Assembly (NCBI GenBank): GCA_937867335.1 | Contig: CALMKX010000377.1 | Coordinates: 1 to 53,000, forward strand | DNA length: 53,000 bases | Direction of reading: 5' to 3' | DNA from: an uncultured Acidobacteriota bacterium | GTDB lineage: Bacteria > Acidobacteriota > Thermoanaerobaculia > Multivoradales > SZUA-115 | Shown here: positions 7,680-14,339 of the stretch, one piece after another | Layout of the letters: every line of letters starts with the position of its first letter | How positions within the stretch are numbered: the stretch's first letter is position 1 | Notes under the pieces: model-generated | The model's database searches: none | The model's input: the letters and a program-made list of their open reading frames with translations, nothing else | What the model was told of the DNA's origin: nothing | Program-made: the position numbers and the translations under genes

Positions 7680-9347
7680 TCACCCTTCCTGCCCTCCCAG
7701 TACCTGCCAGACCGTGCGCCCGTGCGGATCCCTTCCGAGGGCGGCTTCGAAGGGGCTGAGGGTTTGGCCGCAGAGGTTTCGGCCCTTCTCGAAGCTGACC
7801 TGGAAGCGAGCGCCTTGGGCGGGCCGGTAGTCGGGGGGCCTTGTGAGATGGAGGGTGGTATCCAGGATGTCTTCCCGCTTGGAGCCGCCTCGTTGAGCGC
7901 CGCTCTTGCCGGAGTGGGCCAGCAGCAGGACGGAGAGGCCTTGGTTGCGCAGCGAGGCGAGCCACTCCTGAGCCGGCTGCCAGGCCTCTGCGGCGTTTTC
8001 CTCGCCGGCGATCAGGCAGGAGAGGTTGTCGAGAACCAACAGATCCACTCCGGCCAGGTGGGGAGCCAGGGCGCGTTGGCCCTCGGGTCGATCGAGCGGC
8101 GGCAAGGGCCCCTTCTGGAGCTCTTGGACCAGGAAGCGCAGGTTCTCCTCTTCGGGTAGCTCGGAGGTGGCCTGAAGCAGGCGAAGGCGGCGCTGGAGTG
8201 CGGCAGCGGGCATTTCGCCGTCGAGGTAGAGGACACGGCGGGGCCGAGGCGCCTCCCAGCCGAGGAACTCCCCACCAGTGGCCACGGCCCAGGCGAGGCC
8301 GAGGGCGAAGAAGGTCTTGCCCACGCCGCGCCAGGCGTGAAGGAGGACCAGCTCGCGAGGGCAGAGCCAGGGAGCCAGCAGGCACTCTCGGGGCGGGATC
8401 TCGAGAGCCAAGAGCTCGCGAGCGGAGAGGAGCTCGAGGGGGAGGAGCGTCGGGCCGGAGCCGGAGGTACTCGGCTCCGGATGGCGCCAGGCCGCCTCGA
8501 GCTTGGCCTGGGCCTGGTGCCAGGGGAAGGGGTTGGCGGGCGGCTGAGTGCAGCGCTTCCAGGCCTGGCGCTGCAAGACCACGGCCTCCTGCCGGGAGAG
8601 CCCCAGGGCCCGTAGCCGACAGGCGTAGCGAAACAGGCCGTCATCCCGCCGCCCGGCCGGCAAGCCGGCGAGGACCTGCGCGGCCAGGGAATCCACGGAC
8701 TCCGGCCCGGCCGTGCCGGTAAGGCTGGCCGGCCGGGGCCTTTCGGCGAAGAGCTCGACGAGCCAGGCGGGAGCCGGAGCCGGCTCGGCGAGCGACTCGC
8801 CCTCGAGCTGGTAGAGAGCCCCCTTGGGATGGCGACTCGGGGGCAGGATGGCGTAGCCCTTACCCCCGACGCGCAGATCCATCCGGACCTGCGGCAGCGA
8901 GCTCCAGGCGGGCTCGCCCAGGTGGAGCTTGGAGGCATCCGTGAGGCAGCCCTGGCGAAGGGTGACACCCGCCGGGAGCCGGTAGAGCAGGTGCCGGCCA
9001 CGCAAGGTGCGCACCGAGAGCGTGGGCGGTAGCGCAAAGCCGGCCTGAGTGAGCCGCTGTGCCGCGTCGCTCTCGTCGAGATCCACCAGGACTTGCCCTT
9101 CGGGCAGGGCATGGCCGAGGTTGGCCTGAGGCCAGCGGCGCCACCAGCGAGCCACGGTTTCAAGCTCGGTGGTGGCCTGGTAGAAGCCGCCGAGAAGAGG
9201 CTTGCCGGGCTCGAGGGGCCAGCCCGCCACTTGGGCCACTTCCCGCGCCGGCCGTGGCGCCTTGCTACCCTCGAGCAAGGGGAGTACGGCAAAGCCGCGC
9301 TGGGCCCACCAGAGAGCGGCGGCAGCGAGCTCGAGCGGAGGCTTCAT
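7680..9347 (-). CDS. Primase-polymerase / RepA-like helicase replication protein
   Basis: A 555-residue protein. The N-terminal ~170 residues (WWAQRGFAVLPLLEGSKAPR ... GQVLVDLDES, Asp89-x-Asp91) match the bifunctional primase/polymerase family, in which the acidic pair binds metal. The second half is a RecA-fold helicase of the RepA/AAA_25 type: Walker A at about residue 340 (WRGVGKTFF), then LYLDGEMP and the Walker-B-like VDLLVLDNLSCL, with LLLAHSGKSG further on. Such fusions start replication or mobilize plasmids, phages and integrative elements. ATG at 9347 is chosen because GGAGGG sits about 9 nt upstream on the minus strand and the family's N-terminus begins there; 46 more open codons upstream read like non-coding sequence. 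It lies downstream of the AlpA-like gene on the same strand and is probably controlled by it. Confidence 0.88.
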   Translation of the reverse strand: MKPPLELAAAALWWAQRGFAVLPLLEGSKAPRPAREVAQVAGWPLEPGKPLLGGFYQATTELETVARWWRRWPQANLGHALPEGQVLVDLDESDAAQRLTQAGFALPPTLSVRTLRGRHLLYRLPAGVTLRQGCLTDASKLHLGEPAWSSLPQVRMDLRVGGKGYAILPPSRHPKGALYQLEGESLAEPAPAPAWLVELFAERPRPASLTGTAGPESVDSLAAQVLAGLPAGRRDDGLFRYACRLRALGLSRQEAVVLQRQAWKRCTQPPANPFPWHQAQAKLEAAWRHPEPSTSGSGPTLLPLELLSARELLALEIPPRECLLAPWLCPRELVLLHAWRGVGKTFFALGLAWAVATGGEFLGWEAPRPRRVLYLDGEMPAAALQRRLRLLQATSELPEEENLRFLVQELQKGPLPPLDRPEGQRALAPHLAGVDLLVLDNLSCLIAGEENAAEAWQPAQEWLASLRNQGLSVLLLAHSGKSGAQRGGSKREDILDTTLHLTRPPDYRPAQGARFQVSFEKGRNLCGQTLSPFEAALGRDPHGRTVWQVLGGQEG

Positions 9348-9734
9348 TGCGAGGGCCCTCCGCCGGAGCCAGGGAGAAACTCGGAGCCGAAACAGGCGAC
9401 GGCCAGTCCCTGGCTCGGGCGCGTCTGATGGCCCGAACAAAGCTCGAGCTCTCCCAGTGCTTCGGCTTCGGCAAGATCGGCACAAGGCCGCTTGGACGAA
9501 GCTACCCGCCAGAGAGTCGCGAGCCGGGGTGGTCTGCCCTGGGGCAACTTCCTGCTGCTGTTTCTGCTGCTGCTGCCCGCCGGCCTCCCCGAGCGCCCGC
9601 CTCCCCCTCCTCCCAGATCTCTAGGGGTGGGTGTCTCTCCCCCACCTCCTTGAAGGAGGTGGGAGAGACACCCCCACAGATCGAGAGAGGGACGGGCGCT
9701 CGAAAGAGCCGGCCGGGAGATTGGAAATATCACT
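9348..9734. other. 387-base gap between replication and AlpA-like genes
   Basis: I see no gene here. The gap contains one long hairpin (separate entry), a CTG/CTT-rich tract near 9550-9570 and no convincing promoter. It is the leader of the replication gene and may hold control or origin elements. Confidence 0.5.
9629..9673. repeat. Long near-perfect hairpin upstream of the replication gene
   Basis: GGGTGTCTCTC...CACCTCCTT / AAGGAGGTG...GAGAGACACCC: arms of 21-23 nt pair around a tiny TTGAA centre, with two extra C in the left arm. It lies about 280 nt before the replication gene start and 60 nt after the AlpA-like stop. It could end AlpA transcription, attenuate the replication mRNA (note the buried AGGAGG), or be an origin structure. 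No T-run flanks it. Confidence 0.75.
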
Positions 9735-9965
9735 TCAACCGACCTCGGAAGTCCCGCCGGGGCCGGGATCGGAAGTGGAGGTACGGCGGCGAGCTCGAAC
9801 GAAGTCCTCGAGATCCTCCAACCGGTACATCACTCGACCGCCCAGCTTGTAGAACACCGGTCCACCGCCCACGGTTCGCCAGCGATCGAGCGTTGCACGC
9901 TTCAAGCCGCCGAGGTACTCGGCAGCGCTCTCGACATCGAGGTAAGTTGGCCGAGCTGGATGCAT
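9735..9965 (-). CDS. AlpA/excisionase-like helix-turn-helix regulator
   Basis: A 76-residue protein. YLDVESAAEYLGG-LKRATLDRW is the MerR-like winged HTH start typical of AlpA, excisionase and HTH_17 proteins, and YKLGGRVMYRLEDLEDFV is the conserved wing and final helix. Members bind DNA at element promoters or recombination sites. ATG at 9965 (MHPARPTYLD) is chosen because the domain starts six residues later, as usual; an extension of 35 codons upstream would add a sequence unlike the family. It is upstream of, and co-directional with, the replication gene, a common pairing in integrative elements where it tunes replication or excision. With no integrase next to it, I favour control of replication or mobilization. 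Confidence 0.82.
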   Translation of the reverse strand: MHPARPTYLDVESAAEYLGGLKRATLDRWRTVGGGPVFYKLGGRVMYRLEDLEDFVRARRRTSTSDPGPGGTSEVG

Positions 9966-10348
9966 CGTGCCGACTCCCACCACCGCGCAAGGTTTCAAAC
10001 GCGCTTCCCTCCGCGCGAGAGAGGGAAGCTTCTGGATCCCTTCTTCCAAGCCGTTTCGAGGCCTCACCATTGTCGCTTGGCTCGGCTCGAGAGCTCGGAA
10101 GTCTCACGGCTCTCCCAAGCTCGGGAGAATCGTTACGCAAGATTTTGTGTCGCGTCAAGTGGCGAGATTTTTCGGACTCGTCGGAGTCGGTCGTTTCTTA
10201 CCGCTTTGTACTGAATTAAACCTGAACGACCCTGAAAGTCGCAGATCCCTTGCGATGAAATCTTTTTGTGCTCAGTACGCCCTCTTGACAACCGGCGGGG
10301 TGTGATCCATCCTCCCCACCGTGGAGACCCGCACTTCCCCCGCGAGCA
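9966..10348. promoter_or_regulatory. Divergent control region of the mobile element (383 bases)
   Basis: No gene is seen between the minus-strand AlpA-like start and the plus-strand mobC. It contains an 8-bp inverted repeat CTTCCCTC/GAGGGAAG at 10004-10028, a 5-bp one GACTC/GAGTC at 10175-10188, an A/T-richer stretch around 10160-10265, and a perfect TTGACA at 10285-10290 that could be the -35 of the mobC-relaxase operon. The matching -10 is poor. Parts of this region are the most AT-rich in the element, which fits promoters or an origin. Confidence 0.45.
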
Positions 10349-10963
10349 ATGTTTCCGGGATACGCCCTTTCGCTGCGCTCCAGGCGTCTCCCGGAAACCC
10401 GCTCGCAAGCTCGCTTCGGCTCGGCCGGGGATACCCCGGCGCCCCGCGAGAAAACGGCTCGGATCGCAGCTCTCACCTTCGCCGGCCGCCGGGCAATTTC
10501 GCGCGCGAAATTCCTCGAGCCCCTTGCTCAGGCCGGCTGTGAAGAGCACGCTGGCGCGATCCGGACCTCCTCACCGGCAACGCCGGGGCAAGGCCGGGGC
10601 AAGGCCGGTCGGCCTGCGATTTGTGAAGAAAAGCGAAGAATCTTCCAGCTCCGGCTGCGCGTCAGCCGCGAAGAGCTCGCCCGCATTCGCCACTTCGCCC
10701 AGCTCTCCGAGGCTTGCCTTTCCGACTACGCCCGCCACCGACTGCTCAAGCTCCCGGCTCCCGCTCGGCCGATGCCTCTGGCCAACGTGCTCCTCTGCCG
10801 CGAGCTCGCTCGCATCGGCAACAATCTGAACCAGGCCGTGGCCCTCGTGCATCGCAACCGTCTCTCGGCAGAGCTCGCTCCCACTCTGGCCGAGTTGCTC
10901 GAACGGATTCGGGCGATCGAAGAGACCTTGCTCGCCCCCGACTCTCGCCGAGGCGAGCGATGA
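10349..10963 (+). CDS. mobC: MobC-like mobilization accessory protein
   Basis: The second half (FQLRLRVSREELARIRHFAQ ... SDYARHRLL ... LARIGNNLNQAVAL) is the MobC/BfmC signature: a ribbon-helix-helix-like strand and helices followed by the L.R.GNNLNQ helix. MobC proteins open oriT DNA for the relaxase. The stop overlaps the relaxase ATG (ATGA at 10960-10963), the usual mob operon coupling. The start is uncertain: 10349 is the only ATG, GTG or TTG in frame, yet the first ~85 residues look non-coding and overlap strong inverted repeats at 10351-10440. The true start may be a rarer codon nearer to GRPAICEEKRRIFQ, where the family normally begins, so the length of 204 residues is an upper limit. 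Confidence 0.8.
   Translation: MFPGYALSLRSRRLPETRSQARFGSAGDTPAPREKTARIAALTFAGRRAISRAKFLEPLAQAGCEEHAGAIRTSSPATPGQGRGKAGRPAICEEKRRIFQLRLRVSREELARIRHFAQLSEACLSDYARHRLLKLPAPARPMPLANVLLCRELARIGNNLNQAVALVHRNRLSAELAPTLAELLERIRAIEETLLAPDSRRGER
10351..10398. other. Candidate oriT inverted repeat
   Basis: GTTTCCGGGATACGCC at 10351-10366 and GGCGTCTCCCGGAAAC at 10383-10398 are 16-nt arms that pair with one mismatch around a 16-nt loop. An imperfect inverted repeat next to the nick site, just before mobC and relaxase genes, is the standard oriT layout. The complementary strand reads GTATCCCGG, loosely like the YATCCTG nick core of MOBP relaxases. Confidence 0.5.
10424..10440. other. Second inverted repeat in the oriT-like region
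   Basis: GCCGGGG-ATA-CCCCGGC, a perfect 7-bp palindrome with a 3-nt centre, 25 nt after the first repeat. It shares GGGATAC with it, so the two may be related relaxase or MobC binding sites. Confidence 0.4.
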
Positions 10964-13875
10964 TCACCACGATTCCCCGCAAGGGAACTTCCGTCGCTGG
11001 CTTGCTCGACTATCTCGGCTCCCCGAAGCGAGAAGGCGCCGAGCTTCTCGTCACCAATCTCGCCGGTGATTCACTCGAAGATTGGGCGAGGCAGATCGAA
11101 GGACTCTCTCGTTGTCATTTCCCCCGACGCAATCATCTCAGCAAGCATCTGATCCTTTCCTTCGCTCCGGGCGAGCAGCTCGAGCGCGACACGCTGGAGG
11201 AGATTACTCGCGTCTATCTCGAAGGGATGGGTTATCAGGACTCGCCCTACGTCGTCTTCCTCCATCGCGACCGGGAGCACTGGCACTTGCACATTGCCAC
11301 CACGCCGACCACCTGGCAGGGCGAGCCCGTCCGCGAGAACTGGGATTGGCCCCGCTCCGAGCGCGTGGCTCGCAAGATCGAGGAGCGCTTCGGCTTGGTG
11401 CGAGTGCCCCTGTCGGAGACTGCCGCCCTACGAGCGCCGAGCTTGGGCGAGGTGCGCGAGCGCAAGAAGACCGGCGAGCCCTCCGCTCGCGAGCGCTTCC
11501 AGCAGGACATCCACCGCGCCGGGGTGGCTTCGAAATCCCTTGCGGACTTTCTCGCCCGCCTGCGGCTGGCCGGCTATCAGGTGCGCTTGCTGGTGGACCG
11601 GCAGCGCCGCATCCGCGGCATCTCCTTCGCCAAGGGGGAGTTCGCCTTCAAGGGCTCCCAGCTCGGCAAGGCCTACCAGGGGGCCCGCTTCCTCGAAACC
11701 TTCGGCCTTTCCTACGACCCGGAGCGGGATTCGGGCACGATCGCCTCTCGAGCGGTGGAAAGGCCCGATCTCGGCGAGCCCCGGCCGGCTCGACGAGTTG
11801 CGCTCCAGGAGTCCGCGCCGAGCGAGAAGCCCCGGAGCTCCCGGGCGGCCGAACCCGCGGCGAGATCCCTGCCTCTGCCCGAGGGCTCCTACCACGTGGC
11901 TGCTTTCAATCCTCGCATCGACTCCGAGCAGCACTTCGGCCGGCGGCCCGAGGGAGCCCGCGCCTGGTTTCATTTCGGCCTCTCAGCCGCCGAGGTGGCG
12001 CGCTCCCGCGAGGCCTGGCAAGAAGCCACGCCCGGACACGATCTGTGGATTCGCTTCACCCAGCACGGCACGGCGATCGCCTTCCAGGGGATCTCCCGCC
12101 AGGCCCTGGACCGCCTTCGAGCCGCCGGCTTCGAGCCGAGCTGGACTGTGGCCATGGGTGAACGCTTCGACGTGCTCTACCGCATCGAGAAGCTCGGCGA
12201 GACCGACCGCTCGGAGGCCGCAGGCCTGCTGCGCGAGCGCTTCGGCCTGCCGCCGGGGCTGAACGTTTGGAGCGATGGAGTGCGCTTGCCGGGAGCTCGA
12301 GTCGTCTCCCTGCCGGAGGCTCCCCGGGCCGAGCTGGTCGCCTCTCGGCCCGGGACCTTGCCTTTGGCCGCCCTGTTGCGCGAAGGCCGAGCCCGCCGCC
12401 AGCAGGCTCGAGAGCTCGAGGTGCTCACCCAGAAGCTTGCGGCCCGCTTGCCTCAGGAGCCCGAGCCCGCCCAGCCGAGAGGGGGAGGCCCGCGGCTCGC
12501 CGTGAAAACCGACGTCGAGATCCTGCGGGGCGCCTACCGCACCGAGAGCCTGAACCGAGCCCTAAGCGCCCACGGCGGAAGCCGCGAGGCCTTGCGCCGA
12601 GGTTTCGAGACCGCCGAGCTCTACGCCGCCGAGATCGAGTACCGGGCCTGGGAGGCCCTCGAAGCCCACCGAGCCGCCCGAGCTCGAGCCCAAGAGGCTG
12701 CAAGCCAGCTCGGGGCCGCCTACGCCCTGGCCGGCCGTGAGCGCTCGGACCAGGCCCTGCTCGCCTACCAGAGCGCCGCCAGCCGCTACGCCCGCCTCGA
12801 GCTCGAGGCCGATCGGCTCGAGGCAAGAGCCCAACGCTGGCCCCTGGCTCAGGCCCGCCTCGAGCGGTGGAAGGCTCTGGTCTCGTGCCGAGAACATCCC
12901 GGCCCGGCCACCTTCTACCCGCTGGTCGAGGCCATCACGAGGGAAGCCCGCGCCTCCGCCCGGGCAGGGCGGCTCGCCTGGCCCCGCTCTTTCGCCTCCG
13001 TGCGCTGCCACCGCTTCGCCTTGGGCGAGGCCTGCAACGAGCTCGGACGGTGGCTGGAGCCACGCTTCTCCTCCTCCCGGGCCTCCCGCGCCGAGCTCGG
13101 CGAGACCGCCCGCGCCGTCAAAGTCCACGCCCTGCTGCGCTTGGCCCTCGAGGACAAGCTCCCGGCTCGAGAACGCCAGCTCCCCGGCTTCGCCGACGCT
13201 ACCCCCTACCGGGCCCTCTGGCGCCAACACGAGGAGCTACGACCCGCCCAGCTCCTCTCCCGGCCCGCGCTCTGGGGAGACCCGCTCGCCCGCGCAGCCG
13301 AGCCCGTGGGCGCTGGAGACCTCCGCCCCCAGGCCCTGAGGCACCTCGCTCTCGCTCTCGTAGCCCAGACCCGCGCCCGCTGGCTCACCCTGCCTCATGA
13401 GTTTGCGCGAGACTCCGCTCCCGAGCGCTACCAACGGCTCGAAGCGCTCGAGAGCTCTCTGGCCCGCGACACCGCCGAGCTCGCCCGGCTCGGCTCCCGG
13501 GCCCCCGAAGGCCTCCAGGCCCGGCTGATCCAGGACGCTTCCGAGGCCGTCGCCCTCCATCGCTTCTTCCAGGCCCAGGAACGAAACGCCCTCGCCTACT
13601 TTCCCCCCGATCCGCCTCCCGGCTTCGTCGACCGAACCCACTGGAACGCCGCCTGGCTCGCCAACGCCGAACGCTACGGACTGCCCCTCAGGGCCGCCCG
13701 CGATCACTGGGAAAACGCCGCCACCGTGCCCTTCCTCGCTCCCGCCACAAACCTCACCGAATCCGCCGCTCAGCTCGCCGCAGACACCGGAAGAAAGCTG
13801 ATCCACTTCCTCCGCCAGGCTCTCGAGGAGGACACTCGGCAGGACCAGGAGGTTCGACTTGGAAGGCGGGTGTGA
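10960..13875 (+). CDS. MOBP-type relaxase, long C-terminal extension
   Basis: A 971-residue protein starting at the ATG that overlaps the mobC stop. The N-terminus has the Relaxase (Pfam VirD2-like) layout: IPRKGTSVAGLLDYLG with a candidate catalytic Tyr18, the helix-rich HLSKHLILSF, and HRDREHWHLHIA at residues 102-113, the three-His metal-binding motif (H102, H109, H111 with D104). It would nick oriT and lead the strand in transfer. The remaining ~700 residues are helical, very Arg/Ala/Glu-rich and without a motif I recognise; I do not see primase or helicase boxes. A segment around residues 300-440 (YHVAAFNPRIDSEQHFGRRP...) looks like a separate folded domain. It is the last gene of the element on this strand. 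Confidence 0.9.
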   Translation: MITTIPRKGTSVAGLLDYLGSPKREGAELLVTNLAGDSLEDWARQIEGLSRCHFPRRNHLSKHLILSFAPGEQLERDTLEEITRVYLEGMGYQDSPYVVFLHRDREHWHLHIATTPTTWQGEPVRENWDWPRSERVARKIEERFGLVRVPLSETAALRAPSLGEVRERKKTGEPSARERFQQDIHRAGVASKSLADFLARLRLAGYQVRLLVDRQRRIRGISFAKGEFAFKGSQLGKAYQGARFLETFGLSYDPERDSGTIASRAVERPDLGEPRPARRVALQESAPSEKPRSSRAAEPAARSLPLPEGSYHVAAFNPRIDSEQHFGRRPEGARAWFHFGLSAAEVARSREAWQEATPGHDLWIRFTQHGTAIAFQGISRQALDRLRAAGFEPSWTVAMGERFDVLYRIEKLGETDRSEAAGLLRERFGLPPGLNVWSDGVRLPGARVVSLPEAPRAELVASRPGTLPLAALLREGRARRQQARELEVLTQKLAARLPQEPEPAQPRGGGPRLAVKTDVEILRGAYRTESLNRALSAHGGSREALRRGFETAELYAAEIEYRAWEALEAHRAARARAQEAASQLGAAYALAGRERSDQALLAYQSAASRYARLELEADRLEARAQRWPLAQARLERWKALVSCREHPGPATFYPLVEAITREARASARAGRLAWPRSFASVRCHRFALGEACNELGRWLEPRFSSSRASRAELGETARAVKVHALLRLALEDKLPARERQLPGFADATPYRALWRQHEELRPAQLLSRPALWGDPLARAAEPVGAGDLRPQALRHLALALVAQTRARWLTLPHEFARDSAPERYQRLEALESSLARDTAELARLGSRAPEGLQARLIQDASEAVALHRFFQAQERNALAYFPPDPPPGFVDRTHWNAAWLANAERYGLPLRAARDHWENAATVPFLAPATNLTESAAQLAADTGRKLIHFLRQALEEDTRQDQEVRLGRRV

Positions 13876-14339
13876 GGGGGGGAGGTCCACCCAGCCAAAC
13901 GCAGCTGAATCGAGGTGTACGACTCTCCCTGTTCCAGCATCAGGATCAGTCGCGCACGGCGCGCAACCGCCGAGACCGCGCCCGTCCCTCAAGCTCCTCG
14001 CGATCTTCAAGGCTTAATACAACTCTTGTCGTCCCCATGACCGAGAGAACAACAGGCTCTCGGTGTCAGTTCCAAGGTTGCGAGCCAGTAGTCACCGCGA
14101 TCTCAGCGTTGCGCGAGCCGAGTGATCTCCGGCCGGGAGGTCCGTGAGCGAGGATCGCTCAACAATTGGACGTGGTCGGTTTCGGTCTGCTTCTCGCGTT
14201 TCTCAACAGGCCAGGAAGCCGTGCCCTCTGCTTCCCTGGAACACGGTCGCTCGATAAGGATCCCGCGGAAGCGATAGAATGATTATGTAGGTCTCTATGC
14301 TTGCTCCTGAGCACGTGGCTATTTTGCGAGGGATTGTCC
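13876..14339. other. 464-base non-coding junction between mobile element and CHAT cluster
   Basis: No convincing gene. A 91-residue frame overlapping the relaxase end has no family resemblance. A perfect small hairpin TGAGCGA-GGA-TCGCTCA lies at 14145-14161. The last ~60 bases (GCGATAGAATGATTATG near 14268-14286) are AT-richer and may hold the promoter of the CHAT gene at 14340. The right edge of the mobile element should be somewhere in this interval. Confidence 0.45.

Larger units (their letters stand above)
7576..14339. mobile_element. Mobilizable-element backbone (replication, HTH control, mobilization), no integrase seen
   Basis: This block carries a replication protein and an AlpA-like regulator on the minus strand, and MobC plus a relaxase on the plus strand, with a control region and oriT-like inverted repeats between them. 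That set is typical of integrative mobilizable elements and mobilizable plasmids. No integrase, recombinase or transfer (T4SS) gene lies in the block. Its edges are set only by where the neighbouring gene families stop; I could not find convincing att repeats. It may be a remnant, or part of an element that extends beyond the block. Confidence 0.6.

Noticed and set aside
8012-9292. 426-residue minus-strand frame overlapping the replication gene
   Set aside because: Composition is Pro/Ser/Arg-rich with no motif, whereas the alternative frame has clear primase-polymerase and helicase motifs.
9540-9580. CTG/CTT-rich tract as a microsatellite of interest
   Set aside because: Short, imperfect and not repeated elsewhere in the window.
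10714-10959. N-terminal extension of the relaxase by 82 codons
   Set aside because: It overlaps mobC in another frame, lacks family features, and the ATG at 10960 coincides with the usual ATGA overlap and the conserved N-terminus.
13872-14147. 91-residue frame overlapping the relaxase end
   Set aside because: Low-complexity Arg/Ser sequence without family resemblance or ribosome site.
7643-14161. GATCGCTCA present at both 7643-7651 and 14153-14161, as possible att repeats of the mobile element
   Set aside because: A 9-nt match between two junctions of about 250 and 450 bases is expected by chance about 0.4 times, and no integrase or tRNA is nearby.
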